Of a DNA stretch of 64,000 nt, positions 20,977 to 33,480 are shown piece by piece. How positions within the stretch are numbered: position 1 is the stretch's first letter; the number at the start of each line of letters is the position of its first letter. The notes beneath the pieces were generated by a model. The model saw only the letters and a list, made by a program, of their open reading frames with translations, had not been told where the DNA came from and did no database searches. The position numbers and the translations under genes were made by a program. The DNA comes from Hanleya hanleyi (Eukaryota > Mollusca > Polyplacophora > Lepidopleurida > Hanleyidae): contig JAVTVY010017271.1 in NCBI GenBank assembly GCA_036873755.1, positions 310,001 to 374,000 on the forward strand, written 5' to 3'.

Positions 20977-23290
20977 GATATGTGCAGATACCTTTTCCGG
21001 TCCGATTCAAAAATCCAATATGGCCACAGGGCGGCCATGTTGGATTTCCCCATGAAACCTTGTTATCACGATTTCTCAGGAACTACTGTATGGATCTTTC
21101 TGAAATTTGGTACACAGGTTCCCCTTGGGGTCTAGATGTGCAGATACCTTTTCTGGTCCGATTCGAAAATCCAATATGGCCACAGGGCAGCCATCTTGGA
21201 TTTCCCTTTGAAACCTTATCACGATTTCTCAGGAACTACTGCATGGATCTTTCTGAAATTTGGTACACAGGTTCCTCTTGGGGTCTAGATGTGCAGATAC
21301 CTTTTCCGGTCCGATTCGAAAATCCAATATGGCCACAGGGCAGCCATCTTGGATTTCCCTTTGAAACCTTGTTATCACGATTTCTCAGGAACTACTGCAT
21401 GGATCTTTCTGAAATTTGGTACACAGGTTCCTCTTGGGGTCTAGATGTGCAGATACCTTTTCCGGTCCGATTCGAAAATCCAATATGGCCACAGGGCGGC
21501 CATCTTGGATTTCCCCATGAAACCTTGCTATCACGATTTCTCAGGAACTACTGCATGGATCTTTCTGAAATTTGGTACACATATTCCCCTTGGGGCCTAG
21601 TTGTGCAGATACTTTTTCTGGTCCGATTCGAAAATCCAATATGGCCACAGGGCGGCCATCTTGGATTTCCCCGTAAAACCTTTTATCGCGATGTCTCGGG
21701 AACTACTGCACGGATCTTTCTGAAATTTGGTACACAGGTTCCTCTTGGGGTCTAGATGTGCAGATACCTTTTCTGGACCGATTCGAAAATCCAATATGGC
21801 CACCAGGCAGCCATCTTGGATTTTCCCGTAAAACCTTGTTATCATGATTTCTCAGGAACAACTGCATAGATCTTTCTCAAATTTGGTACACATGTTCCCC
21901 TTGGGGTCCAGTTGTGCAAGAAACCTTTTTTGGTCCGATTCCAAAATCCAATATGTCCATCAGGCGGCCATCTTGGATTTCCCCATGAAACTTTGTTATT
22001 GCGATTTCTCAGGAACTACTACATGGATCTTTGTTAAATTAAGTACACCGGTTCACCTTGTCGTCTAGTTGTACAAGATACCTTTTCTGGTCCGATTCGA
22101 AAATTCAATATGGCAAAACAGGCGGCCATCTTGGATTTTCCCATGCAAATTTGTTATCGTGATTTTTCAGGAAGTGCTGCATGGATCTTTCTCAAATTTG
22201 GTACACAGGTTCCCCTTATGTCTAGTTGTGCAAGGTACCTTTTTCGGTCCGAATCGAAGATCCAATATGGCCACAAGGTGGCCATCTTGAATTTCCCCTT
22301 GAAACATTGTTACCGTGAATTCTTGGGAAATATTTCTGAAATTTGGTACACAGGTCTCACATGGGGCCTATTAGTGCAAGATACCTTTTTTGGTCCGATT
22401 CGAAAATCCAAGTTACGCTCCAAATTAATTTGGTATTCTCAAGTGACGCTGCATCACAAGAGTCGGCGGATCAAACGGTGGGGCATATTCTATATATTGA
22501 CTATATAGAGAATATCCGTACCTTCACCTTTCATATCAAGGAGTTCAAATAATTCTGAATTGAAATGTATTTCTTCAAATTTTAAATCAGCCTTCTTTAG
22601 TCCATGTAGTAGCAAGTGAACTGCTCCATCGTTTCGTATGCCGACCTCAGCCTTGTGACTCAATGTCACAACTCGACAACTGTAGACTATTGGATGTTTC
22701 GATCCAAGGGAGATAATCAGGAACCAGGCACTTTTGAAGTTTCAACATTACTGCGCGGACCGGATCCCTTTAGTATTAAGCATTATTGTACCATCTTACT
22801 ATTTTCGAGCATGGTATCTTGATTTAAACAGTATATTTGTTTGTGTCTCAAATCTTCACCTGTTATCACTTAATGCCAATATTCCTCCATTTGGAGATCT
22901 CCTGCAAACAAAATTATCTCCCCTGATCGCTGCGTCGATCGTCCGCCAGGTGGTGTGCTCTCCGCGCATGTCCTTCCTCTTTTTCCTTTGCAGTCTTGGT
23001 AACAAGACCTGTTTTGAAAGAGCTCCTGTAAACAGTAACTTTTGGGTTGTTATAGACGCACTCTAGGGTTATTTTTTTCTCCCGTGAGTTCATTATGAAC
23101 CAACGTAGTCGCCCAGCTATAAAGATTTATAAGAAACGAATCATGTCGTCAGTTTTAACCAGTTAAAGACTTGCATTTCTTTGTTTTTCAAGTGCAGGGC
23201 ACAGGTGTGTTTACAGTCAAGTGACATGCCGTGAATGTGCAGACTGGGATGACGTGACCTGGCATAGCTATCCTATGGCGATGCAGTCAA
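20977..23290 (+). repeat. Tandem duplication, unit 2 (2,314 bp)
   Basis: Second copy, offset 2,314-2,315 throughout (20,302 vs 22,616; 20,420 vs 22,734). Only scattered substitutions and 1-2-bp indels separate the copies. At 23,290 the sequence runs on into unique gag-coding DNA. Confidence 0.92.
22857..23015 (+). repeat. DIRS-B left inverted terminal repeat
   Basis: Starts ACCTGTTATCACTTAATGCC and includes GGAGATCTCCTGCAAAC and GATCGTCCGCCAGGTGG. The inverse is at 28,909-29,065. A further direct copy lies at 20,543-20,701 because of the tandem duplication. Confidence 0.8.
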
Positions 23291-23623
23291 CTCTGGAGAG
23301 CGGCCACTGACCTGGCAAGATGTCCAGCTGAGAAGCAAGCTACTCAGGCCCTCTTCTACGACTTGGCTGTAAACGAAGTTTTCCTACCACCAGTGGAATC
23401 TTCACAACAGTCCCGTGAAACAGAACAGACCCTTCACGGATACAAGATCACAGCTCCACGGTCCAGTTCAAGTTCGTCAGCAAGACGACAAGAAGACAGG
23501 TCTTTGAGAAGGACACGTCTACTAGCCGGGAACCTGCGAAGAGCAGTACCCTGGAGCTACATTTCAAGACGGTGAACAAGTTACAGACCCAAGACACAGC
23601 CTAGTTCAAGTTCACCGGAGAAG

Positions 23624-25200
23624 ATGATGTCACGGACTCTATACCGGAGCCGTTACAACCACGGATCTGGGCAGACCTCGGATAACAGTTCCCGTTCATC
23701 CAAGCCTCCGCAACTCAAGAAAGACAAGTCTTCTAGCCGGGACCTGGTGAAGAACCGGGACCCGGCAAAGAGCCGTACCCTGGGGCTTCAAGCTGGAACG
23801 GTGGACAAGTCTACAGTCCGGAGCACAGACCGGGACTACCAAGGGAAGTCTAAGAGACGGATTCGATCACCGGAACGGGACCTCGACACCACAGAGCGCC
23901 GGGATTCCGACTGCAGAGCACCTCGGACCCGACCATCGGAGAGAGAGGTTCCTTCCAGAGGCGGAACTACGGTCCGGAGCCGTACCCCAGAACAGAGAAC
24001 GACACGGACCTATGAAGAACGGACTTATCCAGTACGCCGAGAGTCTACGTCTCACCGGGAGTCCACACCTAAGAGGCCACGGACTTTAGATCAGCATACG
24101 GGACCATGGCTCTGAGAAATCACGGCCCAATGCAGAACTCCGAGACCCCGTCAAGCCAAGAGCCTACAGGGACTACCGGGATACCGAGAGAATTCAAGAT
24201 TTTCCCAGCGGCACAGTCTTACAGTCGACGGTACCTTCAAAAGGCAAAGTGCAGACCAGTCAAGCCCAAACCACGGCGACACGGTTTACTTCTACTGCAC
24301 TGGCAAAAGTGCTGATACGGACTCTACTGACAGCCCCGTCACAGCCACGGATCAAGGAGAGTCCTCGGATAACAGCTCCCGTTCATCCAAGTCTCCACGA
24401 CCCAAGGAAGAATAGTCTTCTGACAGGGACCCGTTCAAGAACCGCCGTACCCCGGAGACACAGACGGACACGGCGGAGAAGGCAGTCCGGGAATCAAGAC
24501 CACGGACTCCATCACCACAGCGGGACCCCGGCACAAGCACAGCTTGCCGGGACCACAGCTCGAAGTCATGGCCCTATACGGAACGCCGAGAGTCGGACAA
24601 GCCAAGGGCCTACAGAGAGCACCGGGATTCCAAGAAATCACGGCCCTATCCAGAGCATCGGGACTCCAACACCGGAGCACCTCGGGAGGAAATTACAGTC
24701 CGGAGCCGTACCCTAGAGCGGGAGACGACACGGACTTATCCAGCACACCGAGAGTCTACATCTGAGAAGTCACGGACTCAAGCAGAACGGACTTATACAG
24801 ATCACCGGGACTCTACATCCAAGAAGGCACGGACCTATGAGGAACGGACTCAGCCAGAGCGCCGTGAGCCGGCCTCTACTTCAGCTGGGACCCGTACAAC
24901 GGAGCCGCATCCCGGTACTACGGCAAGCAGATCTCGTAGACGAAGTCGTACACCGTTACAACACCGAGATTCCTATCCTGAACATCATCGGGAGAGGGAC
25001 CGTCCTAGACGTCGGACCCCTTCACCTAGGCCAGTCTACCGGAGTCGTCAGTATAGGGACCATACCCCGGAGCGACCTTACACCCGACGGAGAAGCCGTT
25101 CACCAGTTTCCCGTCAACAAGCACACAGATGGCGAGGAGCGGACATCTACCCACTATCACCGTAGCCCGGAGCATCGGGATAAAACGGAAGTCCAGAGAT
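23624..25200 (+). pseudogene. Arg/Ser-rich N-terminal part of the DIRS-B gag
   Basis: Frame 2 is open at 23,624-24,115 and again at about 24,785-25,190; between them, short indels spread the same reading over other frames. Composition is striking: RS, RD, RE, SRTP and RRRSRTP dipeptide-like runs with repeated ERTY/EERTY and RDST modules, resembling the RS domains of SR splicing factors. The module repeats at DNA level too (CGGACTTATCCAG, GGAGCCGTACCC, CCGGGACTC). A nucleic-acid-binding or phosphorylation-regulated role would be inference. No intact reading frame remains. Confidence 0.55.
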
Positions 25201-26209
25201 GAACAGGGACTCGTGGATCACCATTCTGGATCTGCACCCAAGGAACAGACTTCTGCTCCAAGGGTACCTTCCAAGGCAAGCCTGGTCAACAAGCACAGTC
25301 ATCTCCCGGCTACACAGCCCCTTACCGTGGTAGAGGTTCCTTCATCGGAGACCCGTGAGATGACACGACCCCATTCTTCTAGCGACGCAGACTCGGGCTC
25401 GGACTATGAGGATCACGCACGACGTTCCACTTCCTCGGCATCCTCATCTCATACAGATTCACCTCCCTGCCGTCAGGCGGAGGTAGAAGACAAGAATAAA
25501 GACATGCTACCCTTCAAAGCCAGGATAGCGGCGGTACACACGTTGGTTCCAGAGATTCCCAGACCGGTGGTCGGCGATGACAAGCAGCCTGATGACCCCG
25601 CCCCGGAACGGAGAAAACTTACAACGGCATCTCTTTACGGTTTAAACAAGCCTTCTGAGGAGGAAGCTGCGCCAACCTGCGCACCATCTCCAGCATCAGC
25701 CAACCTATACGACGCACTGGATCGACAGTTGGAGACTTCGTCATCTCTCCAGAAGCCCGGTCCTTACAAGACTTACACTCTTCACGGAGACAATCTACCG
25801 TTCAAGGCCCCGAAGTCTGACCCGGATCTTGACAGACTGTTGAACTTCACGAAGACACCAGCGGTGGTACTTCAACAGAAGCAAGCCTGTGCTGTGGAAG
25901 ATATGATGCTGACACAACACAGAATTACATCATACTCTGATTGGTTCCTGACGGCTATTTCCAAGGTGATTCAGGATCCAGACGTGAAGCATAAAGATGG
26001 ATCCTTGACCTTTTCACGGCCCAAGATGGATTTCCTCAGCGCCTTTATCGACTCTAACAGAGGAGGTCGCCACGGACGTTTCTCCTGTCAGAACTCGGGC
26101 AACCCAAGCTAGATGCTCAGAGTAGTGTTCGCCCTTACAAGAAAGGACAGTTCCAAGGTAAAGAGGGAATCTTCCGACCGGGACAGGGGCAACCTCGTCA
26201 GTCAGAATT
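25201..26209 (+). pseudogene. Conserved C-terminal part of the DIRS-B gag
   Basis: Frame 1, open to 26,112. An acidic/Ser-rich linker (SSSDADSGSDYEDHA) is followed by a conserved-looking block starting LPFKARIAAVH, with PERRKLTTASLYGL, LPFKAPKSDPDLDRLL, QQKQACAVEDMMLTQHRI and SYSDWFLTAISKVI. This resembles ORF1 of DIRS-like elements, the family that also gave rise to the vertebrate LAP2-alpha domain. After a frameshift near 26,060 a basic Gln/Gly-rich tail is readable (about 26,129-26,209: RPYKKGQFQG, FRPGQGQPRQ), typical of gag C termini. The family assignment comes from memory of these motifs, not a search. Confidence 0.58.
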
Positions 26210-28560
26210 GATGGTTCTCAGCTTCACCTTCAAACCACTAGTCATCCTTTCATCCTTCCCAAGCTTCGAGTCTTCACTCACCTGATTGTAGAACGGTCGA
26301 CCCTGATGATATAGAAGATCAGCGTCACTCTTTGTCAAGTTTTCGTCGAAGAAGTCAGTCCTTACGTGAGGTCTACTCCAAGTCCCGACACTTCATCTGA
26401 CGATCATCCTGTCTTCTAGAGCCGGATCCTACTCTTCATCGGATAATCTAGGACTCCACCTACACCCGAGATCATGATCAAGGGAATCTAATTTCGGGGA
26501 AAACGGTTAGTCGGGCTTGACTTAACCCGTTTTCTTTGGGGTGAGACATCCAGTCTACAGTGGGCAAGCCTAGTTTCAGATTGAGGTTCCTTCCAAGGCC
26601 AAGTCAACACGGATCCGGACACTGGAATAGGACACGAGGATAAAGTCATCTCTAATCCGAAATGCGAATTAGGACTCCAGAACAGACCTGGGACTCCAGC
26701 ATTCAGCAGGATGACAGTAGAGACCGGACCAGACGACGGAGCCGGACGCCTACTGAGCATATTCGACTCTACAGGAGTTGGACTCCGACTCCCGGTTGTC
26801 GTTACTTTCGGCGTTTCCAGAGGCCGTTTTCGAGTTTCTCCTCGATGATCACGGCGGTCCAGGGATATTTCCAGGGACCCCACGGATTATGTAGAATGGC
26901 TACATTCAAGCGGCAAGCAGGTTTCCGGCATATGGAACCTGCACCGGGAACCAGACCATCAACACCATGACCCAGAGGTCCGTTGGATGGAACGACAGTC
27001 TACTACTCACCCGGGACCTAGCAGAGTTTTGGCTAGCTCCAGGTACTCCTCATTACAGTTTCTCAACTACAACTGCACCTGAGGGCAAGAACAAGCAATC
27101 TAAGGATGCTCGTCCCGGAACATCTTCACCCCCCTTCCAGAGTGGCGATGCCGGATCCAGTTTCAACCGAGCACAGAGAAGTTCAGTTTCACCGATGCGG
27201 AATTCACAGCTTAGAGGGGTCCATTAGTCCTGCAACAGATAGCCGACACATGGATACCACGACAGACAAGCAACGCATCATCTTCCTTAGGGATATCTAC
27301 GCTAAGAAGGCGGTCCCCCCTTGGAGGTTGCGGTTGTACAACACATCAGCATTGATTACGAACGTTCAGTACGGTCGTCAGTTGCGTCAAGTTTGGGGGG
27401 GAGCAAGATCCCAGTCACTGTCTTCTAGAAACATCAACACTGGTCCTAGCAGCACGGTATCAGCAATACCATGTCACAACACCATGTGTTTCACATCACT
27501 TCAGGGTTACCGCTGACAGCTTCCTCCAAGTCCTACAGGGTACTACAACCGGAAGATCACTTTTCTACGGAGGCACCGGGACCCGCAATGGCCGAACCCC
27601 CACGTCTGCTACGATCCAGAATTCCCTTGCAGACCAGGGTTTTTTCTCCAGGACCAATTGTACAGACAATGACAGCAGCAAGCTACTATTTACTGTACAG
27701 TCGCATCAAGCCCGGAGAATGTACTATAGTAGAGGACCTGTGGCCAACACTGTTTCTGCTCCAGCAACAGCTGGTTTTTCCTTCTGCATCTGTATCAGGA
27801 CAGGGAATCTCAGTCAAGCAGTACACAGGGGTATCACTCAGCATCATCCAGGGTTGTCAAGTTCACCCACGGAATCGACTAGATTCCAGCATTTCGGCTT
27901 CCATGGTCTTCGCCTTACAGTCTCGCCGAACACATCAATTACCACCCAAGGAGACCTGGATGTGGTACTAGGGCATTCTTACGCCTACCATTCGAACCAG
28001 TTCAGCCAACTGTAGTCAAGATCCTGTCCTGCAAGACAGCTCCATGACAGTCTTCACTCCGCAATCAGAGCATTACGCAGTAGAACTTAGTTCCTTGACA
28101 GGGATGACAGACTGGTCAACCAGATCCTTTCATCCGATTCCGGATTTCGTCATCTAGAACGATTCCACACGTCAGGGGCCAGACGTCCAAAGACTGTACC
28201 AGATTCCAGCACTGACAGATTTCGTGTACCTGCTGGAGGAGAAGAGGTTTTTTATATCCAGTCAGAGGCCTGGGGCACTCTTTATAGAACCGACAAGGGG
28301 TTGGATACTGTTGACACCTGCGCTTGGACGATCAATTCAACTCATGCTGATTGCTATCTTCAGACATGTCTGTACAGACAGATAGGATGACTACACTGGA
28401 CCTACAGCTACAGCCCAGTGTATAGTCCACTACTCCTATCAAAAAAAAAGGGGGGGGGGCGCCGCTCAAGCAAGCAAGATCCCGACAATTCGGTAAGTAT
28501 AGAAGACAGACCATGTCGGAGACGAAGGGACTTCAAGGCATCACGATGGCATCTGATTAT
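26210..28560 (+). pseudogene. Decayed 3' half of DIRS-B, possible tyrosine recombinase traces
   Basis: GC-rich like the gag region, but all frames are broken. Two short stretches hint at a recombinase: about 27,835-27,985 (HHPGLSSSPTES, then a broken TRFQH/GLRLTV block similar to YR N-terminal domains) and 28,221-28,376 (YLLEEK, RPGALFIEPTRG, similar to the YR segment before H-x-x-R). No catalytic H-x-x-R...Y set is readable. Other ORFs here look random. A homopolymer (A9 G10, 28,441-28,459) is present. Confidence 0.35.
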
Positions 28561-28810
28561 CTAGCCAAGTATGCGAGCAAAGGGTAGGAACAGAGTCCAC
28601 CTCTCGCCGCATTACTTGTAATACCTTGAACTCCCTACGCCTCTATACGACACGGGAATTATCAGGATATTACTGGGCATATTAGATTTACAAAATCAGA
28701 ACAAGGCGTGCTCCGCTTAATCCAAAAGCAAGTCACAAGGCCGGCTACCCAACCTCCTCTGTTGGGAGTCTGGCATTAAGTGATAACAGGTGAAGATTTG
28801 AGACACAAAC

Positions 28811-29106
28811 ATTAAACATTTATAAATAATGTTGGTGTTTGTTATCAAATCAAACCTGTTATCAACGTTGATTTGCCCAACCCATCCTCCCCTCTTTGCT
28901 GGGCCTTGACTCAAAACAGGTCTTGCACAGCATGGGAAAAAGAGGAAGGACATGCGCGGAGAGCACGCCACCTGGCGGACGATCGACGCAGCGATCAGGG
29001 GAGATAATTTTGTTTGCAGGAGATCTCCAAATGGAGGAATATTGGCATTAAGTGATAACAGGTTTGATTTGATAACAAACACCAACATTATTTATAAATG
29101 TTTAAT
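28811..29106. repeat. 54-bp perfect inverted repeat at the DIRS-B right end
   Basis: 28,811-28,864 is the exact inverse of 29,053-29,106, with a 188-bp spacer. The spacer holds the inverse of the left terminal repeat. A second copy of its outermost segment (GGCATTAAGTGATAACAGGT) lies just outside, at 28,772. Confidence 0.88.
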
Positions 29107-30112
29107 ATTTCACCAGGAAACAGGAATCGGCGAACAGCTAGAGCCTATTTGAATGCCTCTCCCAACAGACATATTACACATACATGTACAATTACAAGAT
29201 GACAGACAACAGTGAATAGAATAAGAAACAGTTACAAACACAATAATTAACATGCAGCTGCATGGTATCTTAAAAGAGATATCTCAAAATAGCCCAAGAA
29301 ACAGAACAGAATTAGCATTCGTTCCTAATTATAAAATCTGAAGTATGTTTCATAGCTCATGCCAAAGTGTCAAAGAGATTGGCCTTCGCTTCCAGTACCC
29401 AATGATGACACGTGCAAAAAAAATAAATAAAAAAAATACTACAAAACAAAGGCGAAGGATCCTCGGTACATGGACATTCACATTCAGACTAACTTTGCTC
29501 ATTTCTCTTGTATTATAACAACCGACATAAGTAAAGTTTCTAGAAATCTTGAAACTCCTGAAACTTATTATCATATCTTGGTGTTTTTCAGTGGCCTTTT
29601 TCAATTTTTTTTCGCTCAGATTCGAAATTCTGTAAACAAAATTACAAACCAATTGTTTGTTCTTAGTAACAATGGACAAAAAGATCCTCTAGTCATTAGC
29701 TTACAATTATCGTACAATGGTGTGCGCCAAGATCCTTCAGGATCTCTCGTTAGAATATCTGACGTAAATCAGAGACTCGCAGGGAAATATTTGCTGGTCG
29801 GGGATTAAGGCTTCCGCGAGAGTGATTGGGCTTCGGAGCCACGTCACATCTGGAGATTCATAGGAAATTCATGTTGTCGTCCCTCGAGCGTAGAATCAGT
29901 CCCCTTCGTAGATTTCCGCTCGGGAGTTCCGAATGTACATGTTGGTAGGGCATCCAAGCCAATGGCCAATTTTAAAAGATGATCTTGATATCTATATTTT
30001 ATTTTCATTTTGCCATTTTTGGAAATGAAAAGTGCTGAACAGAGGAAATAAATGACCAAGAAAGTTTACAAATATGTATTCCATCTGTAAAAATGGAAAA
30101 CGGGATCTGATA
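29107..30112. other. AT-rich spacer, no gene
   Basis: The only notable item is a phrase near 29,715 (CAAGATCCTTCAGGATCT) that recurs at 43,402, so part of this spacer is an unclassified dispersed repeat. ORFs here lack any family resemblance. Confidence 0.5.
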
Positions 30113-31835
30113 GATTTACTTACCCCAACCAAAATGGGGTGTCAAAAAGTTAACCATAATTTTTGATGCGTTCACAAGCATTTCTTAATGTACATTGTCT
30201 GAAAACTTTTATGTTGGCCATTATCTTATCCTAAGAATTGGGCAGTTTTATAGTATATTTGATTACTAGTCACATCAGAAAATTTGCTTTCAGATATTTC
30301 CACAATTGTCTTTCGTTTTCAGTTGGAATAGATATGTGTTATCATTGTGGTTTTGACACATGAATGATATTTGCAAAATTAAGTAATAAAATTGGATAAA
30401 TTGTAAATGTTTTGTCACAAACTTGACACAGTGAAAGAAGATGTTCCAGTTACCTCCCTTAGTGGATTTATTGTGAGGCTGTGAGTAAATCTTTTTTGGG
30501 GGGTTTCAATTTGTTCAAAATATTATTGAATCTATCACTACTATATATGTAGAGTCTGTCACAGTTTAACTGCTATCTAAGAAAATATTATGAAACCATA
30601 AATTGTTCTAACTTGTGTGATAAACAGAAAACCAGAAAAATATTTTTTTTAAATATCAGAATTCCTCTTGTCCAGCATATATAATTCAACACTAATACCA
30701 GGTACACATGTAGTTCAACAAGCTAATCCCTACTGACATTTAATTTTATGATATTGACACTGTAGGGTTTAGCTGCAGAACCAAAAATTACTATTATAAA
30801 ATTTGGCTCTGGATCAGGTTGGGAAGATTCCTGCTTGAAAAATTCAATGTGGCCTACCACTTGCATCCATATGATATAACCCATATTTGTCAACTTTCCT
30901 AACCATTTGTTTTGTCTGTCCAGCTCTTATTTCCATGAACAGCAACATCAACAAAAAATTATCGAGCTGGATCTTTCAAACAAAAGTGAAATCAATAGCC
31001 ACATTCTGAACTCTCGCATGTGACACCTAACTAAATTCCAGATTGCACAAGTCAGAATACAGAATCTGTTCACTTGACCCAGTCACTCAGAGACTGTTTC
31101 CTTCTATTATGTGTGATATAAATATTTACAAGTTGACATTCCAATGCATCTAATGTGAAAGCCTATTATGTCACGATAGAGCCATTTCTGGCTTTTCTGT
31201 CCACAATCCCAAATCATTTGACAGCTAAACCCTACAGCGTCAATATCACAAATTTAAATGTCAGTACACAGGGTTGTAGCTTGTTGTACAACATGTGTAC
31301 CTAGTATAAGTATTGAAATTCTGATATTTTCAAATTATTTTTCTATTTACCATATCAAGTCAGAACATTAGATAGCAGTTAAACTATGATAGATTCTTCG
31401 TATATAGCAGTGATAGATTCAATAATATTTTGAACCTCCTAAAAAGAGACATTTACTGTAGGACTGCACATCCTCATGGTGACTCAAGTAAAGGGAGGTA
31501 ACTGAAACATCTTCCTTTGCTGTTTCAAGTTTGTGACTAAACATTTATAATTTACCAAATTTTATCACTCACTTTTGCAATTATCTTCCATTTGTCAAAA
31601 CCACAATGATAACACATATCCATTCCATTTGAAAACAACAGACAATTGTGGAAATATTTGTAAGCAACTTTTCTGATGTGACTATATTAATCAAATATAA
31701 TACAAAACTACCCAATTCCTAGGATAAGATAATAACCAACATAAGAAAATGTCAGACAATGTATATTCATGCAATAAAGTGATCGTAAAATATCGGAACT
31801 TTTTGACACCCCATTTTTGTTGGGGTAAGTAAATC
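30113..31835. mobile_element. Family A, complete copy: 1.7-kb element with long inverted repeats
   Basis: Ends are GATTTACTTACCCCAA and its inverse. The left arm (30,113 to about 30,790) and right arm (about 31,190-31,835) are inverted copies of each other: GGGGTGTCAAAAAGTT, ATTGGGCAG, CCACAATTGTCT, AGTTACCTCCCTT, CAGTTTAACTGC and TAAATTTTGT-like blocks appear in mirror order. The ~400-bp centre is single-copy and non-coding. This makes it a foldback/long-TIR DNA element. It serves as the uninterrupted reference for the dissected copy at 597-15,450. Confidence 0.82.
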
Positions 31836-32320
31836 AAACAACATGAACTTCACGAACACTATATCAAGATTTTCTGGACAGGAATGTCAAAAATGGCTAT
31901 ATTAATGACATGTTAACCCCCGAGGCAGATTTGTATGCCCTTCAACAATGTCTTCTGAAGCAATGAATAATCAATATAACAATAATGTATATTTTTTATG
32001 AAGATACATGTCATGAGGAATTCACTTCTAGCATAATTTATGTAACTGTTGTTACTACCATGCAGAGAATATTCAAAATTTAAAAAAAGTGAAATGAAAA
32101 CAATAGCCTCCATTTTTCAATTGAAATTTTGTGAAAACTGTTTAATAATTTATAATCATTAAAAGCTAAGCTATCACAACATTTTGGCTCTGGATCAGGT
32201 CGGGCAGATTTCTGATTGAAAAAGTCAATATACATACAGAAATTGATATACAGGTACATTTCAATTTACTTTTTTTTTGTCTTTGAATACGTTGAATTTA
32301 TTGACTCTGATGACAATATT
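31836..32320. other. AT-rich spacer with a family A fragment
   Basis: Mostly anonymous. At 32,180-32,225 a short piece of family A centre (TTTGGCTCTGGATCAGGT) is recognisable. No gene. Confidence 0.5.
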
Positions 32321-32795
32321 TCAAAGTGTACATGATTTGAGACAGAATAATTCTGTCATAAGCGGTTTCAGGCTAAAAAAAGAAAAAGTGTTTATGTTGA
32401 ATGAAGAACCTGACCGATAGAAAGAAGTGACTAGATAGGCCAGGCCTTCTCTTGATGATGAAATATACAATGGGTAGATAAATAGTTTATATACATCTTT
32501 AAAATCACATTCAGAACTTAATTTAGAAATAATACGGGAACCACCCAAACTACGTTCAGGAACACCTATGTTATAGATACATGCATCAAAAATACAATTA
32601 AAATCACCGCCCATAATTGTAGGGCAGCTAGTAACGCAGTATTGATATGAAGATTCTAAAAATCATGGGAAACCAAATCAATAGATAAAGTTAGAGATTT
32701 CTTAAATAATACACCTACCCCCTCAGAATTAAACACCCCACAACTTTATACAGCCTCACCTCCCCATTCAGACTTCCATAAGTTTTCATTTCAAT
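32321..32795 (-). pseudogene. LINE endonuclease domain fragment
   Basis: Minus strand reads GVLFKKSLTLSIDL (about 32,690) and then MGGDFNCIFDA (about 32,610), the GDFN motif of the apurinic-endonuclease-like domain of non-LTR retrotransposons, followed by SLGGSRIISKLSSECDFKDVYKLF. Together with the RT pieces nearby this fits a Tx1/L1-like clade. It is frameshifted and truncated. Its 5' side abuts a family A left arm at 32,801. Confidence 0.72.
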
Positions 32796-32800
32796 TTTCT

Positions 32801-33139
32801 TACCCCAAACAAAAGGGGGTGTCAAAAATTTCGCAATTTTGAAGAAATTAAAAGTTGAATATCTGTCCTCTGGCATTATTCATGTTGGCTAATATCTTAT
32901 CCCAAGTATTGGGCAGTTTAATAGTATATTTGATTTATAGTCACATTAGAAAAGTTACTTCCAAATATTTCCACAATTGTCTTTTATTTTCAATTGAAGT
33001 GGATATATGTGATCATTGTGGTTTTGTCATATAGAAGATATTTGCAAAATAATAATAATAAAATTCAATAAATAGTAAATGTTTTGTCATATACTTGAAA
33101 CAGCCAAGGAAGATTTCCAGTTACCTCCCTTTGAAGTAA
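32801..33139 (+). repeat. Family A left arm
   Basis: TACCCCAAAC...GGGGGTGTCAAAAA to AGTTACCTCCCTTTG. The right half of family A is absent. Confidence 0.78.
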
Positions 33140-33480
33140 TTGTGAGGCTGAACAGTCAGATTGTAGGACTCTGTTATCAAGATATTAACAGACAGTGTGC
33201 ATGTACTGTTCCAGCTGTCTCCCATTCAGTGATTGGTCATTCGATCCCGCCATTTTAAACCAAAACGAGCATTCTCATCGGATCCAATCTTCATACACAA
33301 CCACGTGGCTGCCTCAGTTTACCGATGACATAGCACGTTTTTCATTTCAAAATCTGCCGTCTCACTGGGAAAATGTTGTTGTTGCTGCATCAGCCGACAT
33401 TGGCCTTCTCTAGAAGGGTCCAATACTACAGGCTAGCTGGACAGTCCCATGTTAAGTCTGTTTCTCAGGTTCACATTGCC
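33140..33480 (+). repeat. Spacer shared by several family A arms
   Basis: GTGAGGCTGAACAGT, CCAGCTGTCTCCC, GTGATTGGTCATTCGA, CGCCATTTTAAAC, ACAACCACGTG, TTTACCGATGACATAGCACG. The same order occurs after the arms at 34,363, 35,071, 40,866 and 42,062, so it travels with the arm. No ORF. Confidence 0.7.

Larger units (their letters stand above)
22857..29065 (+). mobile_element. DIRS-B: second DIRS-like retroelement, internally deleted
   Basis: Bounded by ~155-bp inverted repeats (22,857-23,015 and 28,909-29,065). Between them the DNA is clearly more GC-rich than its surroundings and codes for a gag-like protein with an Arg/Ser-rich N-terminal part, then decayed sequence with faint recombinase traces. 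Inverted termini flanking gag plus possible YR fit a DIRS-1-type element. No RT or RNase H motif was found between 26,200 and 27,700, so pol is probably deleted or unrecognisable. Exact outer ends are uncertain because the right end is rearranged. Confidence 0.6.

Noticed and set aside
29470..29808. 112-codon ORF and its antisense partner (29,350-29,679).
   Set aside because: Low complexity, AT-driven, no recognisable motif, and overlapping ORFs on both strands.
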